Program-made: the position numbers and the translations under genes
Shown here: positions 32,845-42,388 of the stretch, piece after piece
Numbering within the stretch: the first letter of the stretch is position 1
How the letters are laid out: each line of letters begins with the position of its first letter
From: Flavobacterium sp. Root420
Lineage (GTDB): Bacteria > Bacteroidota > Bacteroidia > Flavobacteriales > Flavobacteriaceae
Length of the DNA stretch: 64,000 bases
Direction: 5' to 3'
Assembly: GCF_001427905.1 (NCBI RefSeq)
Contig: NZ_LMEF01000033.1
Coordinates: 124,001-188,000 of the forward strand
Notes under the pieces: model-generated
Database searches by the model: none
What the model was told of the DNA's origin: nothing
The model's input: only the letters and a program-made list of their open reading frames with translations

Positions 32845-35800
32845 ATGAGTTTCATAAACAGCATTATTAAAGTCTTTGTAGGTGATAAATCACAGAAAGA
32901 TGTCAAAGCTTTACAACCTTATTTAAACAAAATTAAAACATTCGAAACCAGCTTAATGAGTTTGTCCCACGACGAATTGAGAGCCAGAACCGCATATTTT
33001 AAAGAAAAAATAAAAGAAGCCAGAGCTGATAAAGATGCTAAAATTGCTTCGCTTAAAGCGGAAGTAGAAAACATCGAAGACATCGATAAAAGAGAAGATC
33101 TTTATGATGCTATTGATGCTCTTGAAAAAGAAGCTTACGAAATCTCAGAGAAAACTTTATTGGAAATTCTTCCGGAAGCTTTTTCTGTAGTTAAAGAAAC
33201 AGCGCGTCGTTTTAAAGATAATTCTTTTATTGAAGTTACTGCAACTCCAAAAGACCGCGAATTTTCAGCAACAAAAACATACGTTACTATTGAAGGTGAC
33301 AAAGCGACTTGGGCTAATAAATGGAATGCCGCTGGTAAGGAAATTACCTGGGACATGATTCATTATGATGTTCAGTTAATTGGTGGTATGGTTTTGCACG
33401 AAGGTAAAGTTGCCGAAATGCAAACAGGTGAAGGTAAAACTTTGGTGGCTACACTTCCACTTTACTTAAACGCTTTAACCGGAAACGGAGTTCATTTAGT
33501 AACGGTGAATGATTATTTGGCAAAACGTGATAGTACATGGAAAGCGCCTTTATTCGAATTCCATGGTTTAACTGTTGATTGTATCGATAATCACCAGCCA
33601 AGTACAGAGCAGAGAAAAAAAGCATACGACGCTGATATCACTTACGGAACCAACAACGAATTTGGTTTTGATTATTTGAGAGATAATATGGCACATTCGC
33701 CAGGGGATTTAGTTCAAAGAAAACACAACTACGCGATTGTCGATGAGGTCGATTCTGTATTGATTGATGATGCAAGAACACCACTTATTATTTCAGGACC
33801 GGTTCCGCAAGGAGATCGTCATGAATTTAATGAATTGAAACCAAAAATTGAAAATTTAGTTTCTCAACAACGTCAGTTAGCGAATGGTTTTTTAGCGGAA
33901 GCTAAAAAATTAATCAAGGAAGGAAATACCAAAGAAGGCGGATTCTTATTATTAAGAGCTTACAGAAGTTTACCTAAAAATAAAGCATTAATTAAATTTT
34001 TGAGTGAAGAAGGAATCAAACAATTGCTTCAAAAAACCGAAAATCAATACATGCAGGACAACAATCGCGAAATGCATAAAGTGGATGAAGCTTTGTATTT
34101 TGTAATTGAAGAAAAAAACAATCAGGTTGAATTGACTGATAACGGTATTCAATACCTTTCAGGAGATACTGATGCTGACTTTTTCGTCCTTCCGGATATT
34201 GGAACTGAAATTGCAGCGATTGAAAAACAAAAATTAGACAAAGACGCTGAAGCGGAAGCTAAAGAAAGATTATTCCAGGATTTTGGAGTAAAGAGCGAGC
34301 GTATTCACACTCTTACTCAGCTTTTAAAAGCATATGCTCTTTTTGAAAAAGATGTAGAATATGTGATCATGGACAACAAAATTATGATTGTCGATGAGCA
34401 AACAGGTCGTATCATGGATGGTCGTCGTTATTCTGACGGTTTACACCAGGCGATTGAAGCGAAAGAAAACGTAAAAATTGAAGCTGCTACACAAACATTT
34501 GCAACTGTTACATTACAGAATTATTTCAGAATGTACAGCAAATTGGGTGGTATGACGGGTACAGCGGTTACAGAAGCTGGAGAGTTATGGCAGATTTATA
34601 AATTGGATGTTGTTGAAATTCCAACCAACCGTCCAATGTCAAGACAAGACAAAGAAGATTATATCTACAAAACAACACGTGAGAAATTCAACGCTGTAAT
34701 TGAAGATGTAACGCAATTATCTCAAGCAGGAAGACCGGTTTTAATTGGAACGACTTCTGTAGAGATTTCAGAGTTATTAAGCCGTATGTTGAAAATGAGA
34801 GGCGTTACACACAACGTTTTGAATGCTAAAATGCACAAACAAGAGGCACAAATTGTAGAAGAAGCAGGTAAAGCCGGAGTTGTAACCATTGCAACAAACA
34901 TGGCTGGTCGTGGTACCGATATTAAATTATCTCCAGAAGTTAAAGCTGCCGGAGGTTTAGCGATCGTGGGTACAGAGCGTCATGATTCTCGTCGTGTCGA
35001 CAGACAGTTACGTGGTCGTGCAGGACGTCAGGGAGATCCGGGAAGTTCTCAATTCTATGTTTCTTTGGAAGATAACTTAATGCGTTTATTTGGTTCTGAA
35101 AGAGTTGCCAAAGTAATGGACAGAATGGGATTACAGGAAGGTGAAGTTATTCAGCATTCTATGATGACCAAATCTATCGAACGTGCTCAGAAAAAAGTAG
35201 AAGAAAACAACTTTGGTGTTCGTAAACGTTTATTAGAATATGATGACGTTATGAACTCGCAACGTGAAGTAGTGTACAAACGTCGTCGTCACGCCTTGTT
35301 TGGTGAGCGTTTGAAACTGGATATCGCTAATATGCTTTATGATACTTGCGAATTAATTGTAAGTCAAACAAAACCGGTTAACGATTTCAAAAATTTCGAA
35401 TTCGATTTAATTCGTTATTTCTCTATCACTTCTCCAATTTCAGAAGCTGATTTTGCAAAATTAACTGATATCGAAATCACAGGAAAAATATACAAGGAGA
35501 CTTTAGCTTTCTATACGGAGAAAACAGAAAGAAGCGCAAGAGAAGCTTTCCCGATCATTAAAGGAGTTTACGAAGAGCCAAACAATCATTTTGAGCGTAT
35601 CGTAGTTCCATTTACTGACGGAATCAAAACTTTGAATGTGGTTACAGATTTGAAAAAAGCATACGAAAGCGAAGGAACTCAGTTAATTGCTGATTTCGAG
35701 AAAAACATTACACTTTCTATTGTTGATGAGGCGTGGAAAAAACATTTACGTAAAATGGACGAATTGAAACAATCTGTTCAATTGGCCGTTCACGAACAAA

Positions 35801-36186
35801 AGGATCCATTGCTTATTTACAAATTAGAAGCTTTCAACTTGTTTAGAGGAATGTTGGACAACGTTAATAAAGAAGTTATTTCATTCTTATTCAAAGGTGA
35901 TTTACCAGCTCAAAACGTTCCTGAAATTCACGAGGCAAGAGAAGTTCGTCAAAAAGAAAACTTCAAACTAAGCAAAGATGAAATTCCAAACAGTGAAGAC
36001 ATCAACCGTGAAGCTGGAGAAACACAACAACGTCAGGTTACTGAAACAATTGTGAGAGATATGCCAAAAATCAACCGTAATGATACTGTAACAGTTCAGG
36101 AAGTTGCGACAGGTAAAACGGAAGAAATGAAATTTAAAAAAGCCGAAACTTTAATCGCTTCTGGCGCCTGGGTTCTTGTTAAATAA
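32845..36186 (+). CDS. secA: Preprotein translocase ATPase SecA
   Basis: 1113 residues, about 200 longer than E. coli SecA because of Bacteroidota-specific insertions. Walker A MQTGEGKT (192-199), DEVDSVLIDDARTPLIISGP, TNMAGRGTDIKL, and RQLRGRAGRQGDPG (motif VI-like). The region about 340-400 (QQRQLANGFLAEAKK...) is an insertion within the protein cross-linking region. The C-terminus ends ASGAWVLVK and lacks the Cys-rich zinc end of enterobacterial SecA. It pumps unfolded proteins through SecYEG using ATP. Confidence 0.97.
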   Translation: MSFINSIIKVFVGDKSQKDVKALQPYLNKIKTFETSLMSLSHDELRARTAYFKEKIKEARADKDAKIASLKAEVENIEDIDKREDLYDAIDALEKEAYEISEKTLLEILPEAFSVVKETARRFKDNSFIEVTATPKDREFSATKTYVTIEGDKATWANKWNAAGKEITWDMIHYDVQLIGGMVLHEGKVAEMQTGEGKTLVATLPLYLNALTGNGVHLVTVNDYLAKRDSTWKAPLFEFHGLTVDCIDNHQPSTEQRKKAYDADITYGTNNEFGFDYLRDNMAHSPGDLVQRKHNYAIVDEVDSVLIDDARTPLIISGPVPQGDRHEFNELKPKIENLVSQQRQLANGFLAEAKKLIKEGNTKEGGFLLLRAYRSLPKNKALIKFLSEEGIKQLLQKTENQYMQDNNREMHKVDEALYFVIEEKNNQVELTDNGIQYLSGDTDADFFVLPDIGTEIAAIEKQKLDKDAEAEAKERLFQDFGVKSERIHTLTQLLKAYALFEKDVEYVIMDNKIMIVDEQTGRIMDGRRYSDGLHQAIEAKENVKIEAATQTFATVTLQNYFRMYSKLGGMTGTAVTEAGELWQIYKLDVVEIPTNRPMSRQDKEDYIYKTTREKFNAVIEDVTQLSQAGRPVLIGTTSVEISELLSRMLKMRGVTHNVLNAKMHKQEAQIVEEAGKAGVVTIATNMAGRGTDIKLSPEVKAAGGLAIVGTERHDSRRVDRQLRGRAGRQGDPGSSQFYVSLEDNLMRLFGSERVAKVMDRMGLQEGEVIQHSMMTKSIERAQKKVEENNFGVRKRLLEYDDVMNSQREVVYKRRRHALFGERLKLDIANMLYDTCELIVSQTKPVNDFKNFEFDLIRYFSITSPISEADFAKLTDIEITGKIYKETLAFYTEKTERSAREAFPIIKGVYEEPNNHFERIVVPFTDGIKTLNVVTDLKKAYESEGTQLIADFEKNITLSIVDEAWKKHLRKMDELKQSVQLAVHEQKDPLLIYKLEAFNLFRGMLDNVNKEVISFLFKGDLPAQNVPEIHEAREVRQKENFKLSKDEIPNSEDINREAGETQQRQVTETIVRDMPKINRNDTVTVQEVATGKTEEMKFKKAETLIASGAWVLVK

Positions 36187-36211
36187 TAAATTTTAAACAA
36201 ATACATAGTTC

Positions 36212-36249
36212 AATCCCCAATTACAAAAGTAGTTGGGGATTTTTTTTGC
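36212..36249 (+). terminator. Terminator of secA
   Basis: ATCCCCAATTAC pairs with GTAGTTGGGGAT around AAAA, followed by a run of eight T. Confidence 0.88.
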
Positions 36250-36289
36250 AAAAAATCTAATATTTATTCTTTATAAATCGAATAAACTG

Positions 36290-36297
36290 TACTTTTG
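36290..36297 (+). promoter_or_regulatory. -7 promoter element of the metal-uptake cluster
   Basis: TACTTTTG, an exact match, about 25 nt before the TTG start at 36322. Confidence 0.5.
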
Positions 36298-36321
36298 CGA
36301 TCGTAAACAACAAACAAAGCT

Positions 36322-36699
36322 TTGAAACGAATTTTAATTCTATTTCTTTCCTGCATGCTTTTAGTGCCTTCATTTGGCAGTTTCTTTGTTTACACTTCAT
36401 TCAAATTAAATCAGGACGAAATTTCAAAAACCATCTGTGTACAACGAAAAATGGTTTTTAATTCTTGTAACGGTCGATGCGAACTTCAAAAAAGCTTGAA
36501 GAAATATGCCGACAATGAAAAAAGAATGCAAAACAATCTGAAAGAAAAAGCAGAAGTTGTTTACATTCAAAACACAGCAACCGCTAATTTTAAATTAGTA
36601 ACCCCTATCAAATCTGCAGCAAAACTTTTTGCTTCTTTTGATAAAAAACCAATTTCGGTTTCAAACAGTACTTTCCACCCTCCATCCTATTTTATATAA
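36322..36699 (+). CDS. Small secreted/membrane-anchored Cys protein ahead of a TonB receptor
   Basis: 125 residues from a TTG start; no ATG is available without losing the signal helix (MKRILILFLSCMLLVPSFGS). After the helix come three Cys residues in CVQRKMVFNSCNGRC (C39, C49, C53), then a Lys-rich helix. The C-terminus is STFHPPSYFI. The arrangement, small Cys protein, then TonB-dependent receptor, then PepSY protein, recurs in Bacteroidota and suggests metal handling. Function unproven. Confidence 0.7.
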   Translation: MKRILILFLSCMLLVPSFGSFFVYTSFKLNQDEISKTICVQRKMVFNSCNGRCELQKSLKKYADNEKRMQNNLKEKAEVVYIQNTATANFKLVTPIKSAAKLFASFDKKPISVSNSTFHPPSYFI

Positions 36700-36798
36700 A
36701 TTTCAGCTACACTTTTCAATTTCAAAACTGAAAAGATTTTTCTTGGCTTTAAGTCAGGGAAAAACACATGTTACTTTTTAAAATTTATATAATTTAAA

Positions 36799-38958
36799 AT
36801 GAAAAATATATACTTTACCCTACTCATCATAGGGCAATGTGTCTTTGCTCAAAATGAAGTAAAGCAAGACACAACAAAATCTCAGGAACTTGAAAACGTT
36901 TTTATTACTGCCAATCGTACTGCAACTTTACGCAAGGAAACCCCTGTTGCGATCAGCAAAATAACAGCAAAAACGATTAACGAAACCAAGGCAACTGCAG
37001 TTTACGAAATTATCAATAAAACGTCTGGAGTTTTAATGGTCAATTTAGGAAACGAACAGCATATGATGTCAATTCGTCAACCCATGACGACAAATGCCTA
37101 TTATTTGTATTTGGAAGACGGCTTGCCAATTCGCCCAATGGGAATTTTCAATCACAATGCTTTACTGGAAATTAACCAATACAATTTACAAAGTATTGAG
37201 GTTGTAAAAGGTCCGGTTTCTTCCTTATATGGGCCGGAAGCAGTTGGCGGAACAATTAATTTAATTTCGGTAAAACCACCTGTTGACCCTGAATTTAAAT
37301 TTGGCGGTCAGGCTGACAATTACGGTTACAGAAGATTTCAGGCTGCCGGCGGCGCAACCATCGGAAAAGTTGGTTTTCATATTGCCGGAATTTCAAGTTT
37401 GCAGGAAAACGGCTGGATAACGTATTCTGATTACAACAAAGACAATCTAAATGCCAGAATCGATTACAATATCTCCCCTTCTACCCGATTGATCAGTAAT
37501 ACCATGTATGGAAAATATTATTCTGACATGAGTGGGAGTGTTAACGAAGATGCTTTTAATAACAGAACTTATAAAAGCACTACCAATTTTACCTATAGAA
37601 AATCTGATGCATTAAGAACCCGTATAACATTAGAACACGATTGGAATGGTAATTCAAGCAGTTATATTACCGCTTATTTGCGTGACAATAAACTAGGTCA
37701 AAATCCTTCGTATGGAATCAAATGGAGCCCAACTGTAAATCCAACAACGGCAAAAGGTGAAGTGAATTCGAATAATTTCAAAAGTTACGGTGCGATTGGG
37801 CAGCATACTCAAAAGTTTGATTTCTTAAATACTAAACTAGTTGCCGGAGCCTTATATGATTATTCTCCTGTTACTTATTGGTCTTATGTCATTGATTTAA
37901 AAGCAAATTTAAATCCTGGAGAAGCCGGAAAACAAACTGTAGATTCTTATGAAATTATTGCAGAACACCCTGATTCTAAATTAGCCGATTATTCTGCTGA
38001 TATTCTCAACACGGCAAGTTATGCGCAATTGAGTTTTAATCCGATAGAAAAATTAGTTGTTACGGTTGGCGGTCGTTATGATAATATGAAAGTCAATTAC
38101 GACAATGCCTTAGACAATTCGATAGGAAGCAAAGTTTATGACAAAGTGACTTTTAAGGCCGGTGCAAATTATAATCCACTTGAATTTGCCGGTTTTTATG
38201 GCAATTATTCTCAAGGTTTTGCACCTCCCGGAATCACTTCTATTTTCAGAACAAAACCCGGAACTGGCGGAACAACTGGTGTTCCTGCTGATTTCTATTA
38301 TAATCTGGAACCTGCCACTTTTAATAATTACGAAGTTGGCGGATGGCTTTCTTTCCTTCAAAATAAATTAAATTTTGATTATGCTTTCTATTATATGGAA
38401 GGAAAAAATGAACTTTTAAATATTAAGCTTGCTGATAATTCAACTGATTATCGTTCTGCTGGAGAGACGCATCATAAAGGAATCGAGTTTGGAGCATCCT
38501 ACCGTCCTTCAAAACAAATTAACTTTCGTGTTGGCGGAACTTACGCACAGCATACTTATATCGATTTTAAACTTTCAGACAAACCATCAGATCCGGTTCA
38601 AAATTTAAATGGAAAAGAAATGCCGTCAGCACCAAAATGGTCTGGAAACTCAGAGTTAAGTTATTATCCAAACTGGCTTCCAAATCTAAGAACTTCTATT
38701 GAATGGCAATTGGTGGGAAGTTATTATCAGGATCAGATTAACACGGTAAAATATGATGGTTACAATATTTTCAATGCTCGAATTGGTTACCAATGGAAGG
38801 GCATTGAAGTATACGGAAATGTACTGAACTTAACGGACAAATTATACGCTTATAATGTCTCAAGAGCCAATACAACAAACGCACAACCAACTTATACGGC
38901 AGCGGCGCCAAGAACTTTTGTCTTCGGAATACAATATAATTTATCATTAAAAAAATAA
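36799..38958 (+). CDS. TonB-dependent outer membrane receptor
   Basis: 719 residues. Signal peptide ending VFAQ. No carboxypeptidase-like N-terminal domain, so it is the shorter, siderophore/metal type rather than SusC. Plug: LENVFITANRTATLRKETPV (TonB box area), VVKGPVSSLYGPEAVGGTINLISVKP. A 22-stranded barrel follows to the aromatic C-terminus GIQYNLSLKK. It should import a metal-chelate or siderophore using TonB energy. It is followed by a PepSY protein. Confidence 0.92.
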   Translation: MKNIYFTLLIIGQCVFAQNEVKQDTTKSQELENVFITANRTATLRKETPVAISKITAKTINETKATAVYEIINKTSGVLMVNLGNEQHMMSIRQPMTTNAYYLYLEDGLPIRPMGIFNHNALLEINQYNLQSIEVVKGPVSSLYGPEAVGGTINLISVKPPVDPEFKFGGQADNYGYRRFQAAGGATIGKVGFHIAGISSLQENGWITYSDYNKDNLNARIDYNISPSTRLISNTMYGKYYSDMSGSVNEDAFNNRTYKSTTNFTYRKSDALRTRITLEHDWNGNSSSYITAYLRDNKLGQNPSYGIKWSPTVNPTTAKGEVNSNNFKSYGAIGQHTQKFDFLNTKLVAGALYDYSPVTYWSYVIDLKANLNPGEAGKQTVDSYEIIAEHPDSKLADYSADILNTASYAQLSFNPIEKLVVTVGGRYDNMKVNYDNALDNSIGSKVYDKVTFKAGANYNPLEFAGFYGNYSQGFAPPGITSIFRTKPGTGGTTGVPADFYYNLEPATFNNYEVGGWLSFLQNKLNFDYAFYYMEGKNELLNIKLADNSTDYRSAGETHHKGIEFGASYRPSKQINFRVGGTYAQHTYIDFKLSDKPSDPVQNLNGKEMPSAPKWSGNSELSYYPNWLPNLRTSIEWQLVGSYYQDQINTVKYDGYNIFNARIGYQWKGIEVYGNVLNLTDKLYAYNVSRANTTNAQPTYTAAAPRTFVFGIQYNLSLKK

Positions 38959-38966
38959 TTATTAGA

Positions 38967-39040
38967 AGCTAATCCCGCTGTCGCCTTTATCTTTTTATGG
39001 CAAAAAAAGCCATAAAAAGGATATCGGCTCTATCGGGGCT
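38967..39040. repeat. Dispersed intergenic element, copy 2
   Basis: AGCT to TATCGGGGCT, aligning with 8075-8149 over its full length. It lies between the receptor and PepSY genes and overlaps an in-frame ATG upstream of the true PepSY start. Confidence 0.7.
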
Positions 39041-39053
39041 AAAAAACGGAACA

Positions 39054-40649
39054 ATGAGCAAAGAAATAAAAGAGAAAAAATCTAAAAAGAAAGATTCTAA
39101 GATTGTCAAGAAAATCAAACAACACATGTACAAATGGCATCGTACAATTGGCTTGATTACAATTATTCCTGTAATATTCTGGACATTATCTGGTTTGATG
39201 CATCCGTTTATGGCGCATTTTTTCAAACCAGAAATTGCACATGATAAACTGGAGCAACCAATTATTGATAAAAATCAATTGCATTTTTCTATTCAGGAAG
39301 TTTTACAGAAAAACGAACTAACACAATTCAAAAATTTCAGAATCGTTACCTTCAATAATAAAACTTATTATCAGCTTAAGACTATAATTGGCGAATTATG
39401 GTATTATGATACTTCAACAGCTGAGAAACTAGAGAATGGAGATCAAAAATATGCAGAATGGCTTTCCAGATATTTCTTAGATGATCAAAAAAGTGCTGTA
39501 ACAAAGAGCGAAATTGTAACTGAATTCACATCACAATACAAATATGTTAACCGTTATTTACCGGTTTATAAACTGAGTTTTGATCGTCCTGACACTATGG
39601 AAGTTTATGTAGAAACTTCTTCGAGTAAACTGGCGACTTATAATCCAACCTCAAGACAATGGTTTATTTGGTTTTTCGATACTTTTCATAATTGGTCATT
39701 TGTAGATGCAATTACAAACAATAGTGTCCGAATCATTACAATGATTTTCTTATTATCCATCATTGGATTTTCTGCGTTGAGCGGAATTTTAATTTATGGT
39801 TTATTGTGGAAACAATTCAAAAAAACGGATAATTTACAACCTAAAAAAGGAATTAGAAAATACCATCGCCAAATCGGGATCTGGGTGTCACTTTTTACTT
39901 TAACATTTGCTTTTAGTGGCGCTTATCACGCTACTACAAAATGGGCTCCGTACACTTTATCCCAAATGGTTTACGAACCGACTTTCGAAACCAAAGAAAT
40001 TCCTGTAGCCAGTAATACTTTGAATTTAGACTGGAGTCGTTTTCAAAATGCAAGTATTATTACTTTAAATGACACGACATATTTTCGTTGTCAGTTATTG
40101 GAAAAAGAAAAATTTAAGAAACCAAAAGCCGATTCTAATTCAAAATGGAATAAAAAAGATGATAAAAAATCAGAAGTGGTTAATATCAATGCAACAACAA
40201 ATAAAATTGCTCCAAATATTGATCTTGAATATGCCGAGTTTCTGGCTTATTATTTTACAGATGGCGCGCCGAAAGCCGCTTGTTGTGAAATGACAGAAAG
40301 CTCAGACGAACCGGAAGCTTCATTAGAAAACGCAAAACTGTTAGAATCTAAAGTTCTAACCGATTTTGAAAGCCGAGAATATGGTTTTGTAAATAAGAGA
40401 TTGCCAGTTGTAAAATTGGCGTATGACACTCCTGGAAAAACAACTTATTTCATAGAAACGGCAACTTCCAGATTGGCGGCTAAAATTAAGAGCTCCGATA
40501 TAGTGGAAGGTTATTCGTTTGCTATTCTCCATAAATTTTTATTTATGGACTGGGCGGGAAAAAATATTCGGGACCTGACAATGGTTTTGGCAGCTTTGAC
40601 CATTTTGGTTGTTAGTGTTTTAGGATTTATTTTGTTTTTGAAGAAATAA
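39054..40649 (+). CDS. PepSY-domain transmembrane protein (siderophore/iron uptake reductase family)
   Basis: 531 residues from the ATG at 39054 (MSKEIKEKKSKKKDSKI). An in-frame ATG 57 nt upstream lies inside a repeat and is rejected. A first helix (YKWHRTIGLITIIPVIFWTLSGLMHP) is followed by a periplasmic PepSY-like domain, then three more helices (about 228-250, 280-300 and 507-527). The loop about 400-415 has the Cys-Cys pair KAACCEMTESSDE. Such proteins reduce or handle chelated iron in the periplasm or inner membrane. It acts with the receptor before it. Confidence 0.85.
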   Translation: MSKEIKEKKSKKKDSKIVKKIKQHMYKWHRTIGLITIIPVIFWTLSGLMHPFMAHFFKPEIAHDKLEQPIIDKNQLHFSIQEVLQKNELTQFKNFRIVTFNNKTYYQLKTIIGELWYYDTSTAEKLENGDQKYAEWLSRYFLDDQKSAVTKSEIVTEFTSQYKYVNRYLPVYKLSFDRPDTMEVYVETSSSKLATYNPTSRQWFIWFFDTFHNWSFVDAITNNSVRIITMIFLLSIIGFSALSGILIYGLLWKQFKKTDNLQPKKGIRKYHRQIGIWVSLFTLTFAFSGAYHATTKWAPYTLSQMVYEPTFETKEIPVASNTLNLDWSRFQNASIITLNDTTYFRCQLLEKEKFKKPKADSNSKWNKKDDKKSEVVNINATTNKIAPNIDLEYAEFLAYYFTDGAPKAACCEMTESSDEPEASLENAKLLESKVLTDFESREYGFVNKRLPVVKLAYDTPGKTTYFIETATSRLAAKIKSSDIVEGYSFAILHKFLFMDWAGKNIRDLTMVLAALTILVVSVLGFILFLKK

Positions 40650-40725
40650 ATCAAGTTAGTGAGATTCTAAGTATTTGTTAAAATTTCATCAGCTATACAA
40701 TTTTTTTAATCAATTAATTTATATC

Positions 40726-40765
40726 AAAAATTCCTCAATTGCCAAAAAGTAATTGGGGAATTTTT
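40726..40765 (+). terminator. Terminator of the metal-uptake cluster
   Basis: AAAAATTCCTCAATT pairs with AATTGGGGAATTTTT (one GU), followed by T-rich DNA. Confidence 0.75.
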
Positions 40766-40772
40766 ATATTTG
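40765..40772 (+). promoter_or_regulatory. -7 promoter element of the DUF2306-YARHG unit
   Basis: TATATTTG, an exact match, directly at the terminator end and about 30 nt before the TTG start at 40803. Confidence 0.5.
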
Positions 40773-40802
40773 AGAACTAATAAACCTTTTACATAAAAAG
40801 AA

Positions 40803-41438
40803 TTGAGAAAGAAACTTCAGTTTTCATTACTATTTATTTGGACAATCTGTTTTAGTTATTTCTTTATTTTAATGCTGAAGCTGACATGGCAATATATGTC
40901 GCTTAAAAAAGACGTCGCTTTTCTCCAAATCAAACAAACAGAAGTTTCTGAAATCCCATTTTATATAACTTTCTTTTATATTCATGTCTATTCAGCAATT
41001 TTTGTTTTATTTTCCGGATTTTTTCAGTTTAACAATACTCTTTTAAAAAAACACCCTCTTTTACATAGAAACCTCGGAAAATTATATGTTTTTGTAGTTC
41101 TGTTTTTAAGTGCGCCTTCAGGCTTATTTATTGGTCTTTTTGCTAATGGTGGATTTTTCTCCAAAATCTCTTTTGTAACCCTCTCTATTTTATGGTTTTA
41201 TTTTACTTATAAAGGTTTCATTTCTATTAAAAACAAAAATATCCCGCTACATAAAGCTTTCATGTTGAGAAGTTTTGCTTTAACTTTTTCTGCTATAACA
41301 TTGCGCTTCTGGAAGGTTATTCTTGTATATTTGTTTCATCCGGCGCCAATGGATTTGTATCAAATAATTGCTTGGTTAGGATGGATTCCGAATTTATTGA
41401 TCGTTGAATATTATCTTTATAACCAATTAAAAAAATGA
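40803..41438 (+). CDS. DUF2306 membrane protein
   Basis: 211 residues from a TTG start (MRKKLQFSLLFIWTICF). About six membrane helices. The segments HVYSAIFVLFSGFFQFN, LHRNLGKLYVFVV and IPLHKAFMLRSFALTF with conserved His residues match DUF2306, a family near heme-bearing cytochrome-like proteins. Function unknown. Its stop overlaps the next gene's ATG as ATGA, so the two form an operon. Confidence 0.78.
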   Translation: MRKKLQFSLLFIWTICFSYFFILMLKLTWQYMSLKKDVAFLQIKQTEVSEIPFYITFFYIHVYSAIFVLFSGFFQFNNTLLKKHPLLHRNLGKLYVFVVLFLSAPSGLFIGLFANGGFFSKISFVTLSILWFYFTYKGFISIKNKNIPLHKAFMLRSFALTFSAITLRFWKVILVYLFHPAPMDLYQIIAWLGWIPNLLIVEYYLYNQLKK

Positions 41439-42334
41439 AAAAACTTTTTTGTTTATTGTTATCCATATTCCTTTTTTCCTGCAACTCTAAAGAGAAAAAC
41501 AGCATAACGCAAAATGCTGATAATAAACAACCCGAAGAAATACATACTGACTTTTACGGTTCGTGGGTAGGCGATTTTACTGTTTTAGAACGTGATACTA
41601 CAAGAGCGGAATCTGAAATGTACATTAACAAAATTAATATTGTAATTAAAAAAATAACAGAATCTGAAGTTTTAGGACAAAGTATTGTTGCGGGAAATAG
41701 CAGACCTCTTAAAGGTAAAATGACAATAGACGGAAATACAGTTCATTTTATACTTAATGAACCCGGAGATGATAAAAACGACGGTGTTTTTGATTTTGAA
41801 ATAAAAAATGACACTCTTTTAGTAGGAACCTGGACTGCAAATAATACAAAAAAAGAGGTTCATAAAAGAAAATACGAACTCTACAAAAAAGCTTTTAAAT
41901 ACAATGCCAATTTGATGCTTCCTGAAGAAGGAATGTATATCGATTATCAAAACCCAAAAGAAGAACAAGTAACAGAGTCAGAAAGTGATAATCCTGAAGA
42001 TGCTAAAGAAGAAGAAACGTATATGACAACAGTATACAGAGAAGCCTCAGAAAGTATTTTTACCATAAATTCATCAACCAAAAAGTTGAAAGAATCGGAT
42101 GTGAAAAATCTAAAGAAACTTGACTTGGAAATTCTTAGGAATACGATTTTTGCCAGACATGGACTTACTTTTAAAACAAAAACGGTTCGTCAGTTTTTTG
42201 ATGATGTTTATTGGTATATTCCTGTTTCAGACAATGTGAACAATGAACTAACGGCAGTCGAAAAAGAAAATATCGTTTTGTTAAAACGTTTTGAAAAATA
42301 TGCCGAAGATAATTATGATTCTTTTGGCCGATAA
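41435..42334 (+). CDS. YARHG-domain lipoprotein
   Basis: 299 residues. Lipoprotein signal SIFLFSC (Cys16). A beta-rich middle (about 38-150) resembles a lipocalin-like domain (YGSWVGDFTVLERD, VGTWTANNTKKEVHKR). The C-terminal YARHG domain contains LEILRNTIFARHGLTF (232-247) and WYIPV. YARHG domains are thought to bind envelope or cell-wall partners. Coupled to DUF2306 by a 4-nt ATGA overlap. Confidence 0.82.
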   Translation: MKKLFCLLLSIFLFSCNSKEKNSITQNADNKQPEEIHTDFYGSWVGDFTVLERDTTRAESEMYINKINIVIKKITESEVLGQSIVAGNSRPLKGKMTIDGNTVHFILNEPGDDKNDGVFDFEIKNDTLLVGTWTANNTKKEVHKRKYELYKKAFKYNANLMLPEEGMYIDYQNPKEEQVTESESDNPEDAKEEETYMTTVYREASESIFTINSSTKKLKESDVKNLKKLDLEILRNTIFARHGLTFKTKTVRQFFDDVYWYIPVSDNVNNELTAVEKENIVLLKRFEKYAEDNYDSFGR

Positions 42335-42349
42335 TTTTAAGTTCCTTGA

Positions 42350-42382
42350 TTTCCTGCAAGGTTTTGCAAACCTTGCAGGAAA
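42350..42382. repeat. Perfect 15-bp hairpin between convergent genes
   Basis: Left arm 42350-42364 (TTTCCTGCAAGGTTT) and right arm 42368-42382 are perfect complements around a TGC loop. There is no T run, so it is more likely a repeat or mRNA-end stabiliser than an intrinsic terminator. It separates the YARHG and methyltransferase genes. Confidence 0.8.
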
Positions 42383-42388
42383 GCCAAA

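Noticed and set aside
39054..40649. PepSY protein starting at 38997
   Set aside because: The extra 19 residues lie inside a dispersed repeat; the ATG at 39054 has a Lys-rich start typical of the family.
42350..42382. Intrinsic terminator
   Set aside because: Perfect hairpin but no T run on either side, so kept as a repeat.
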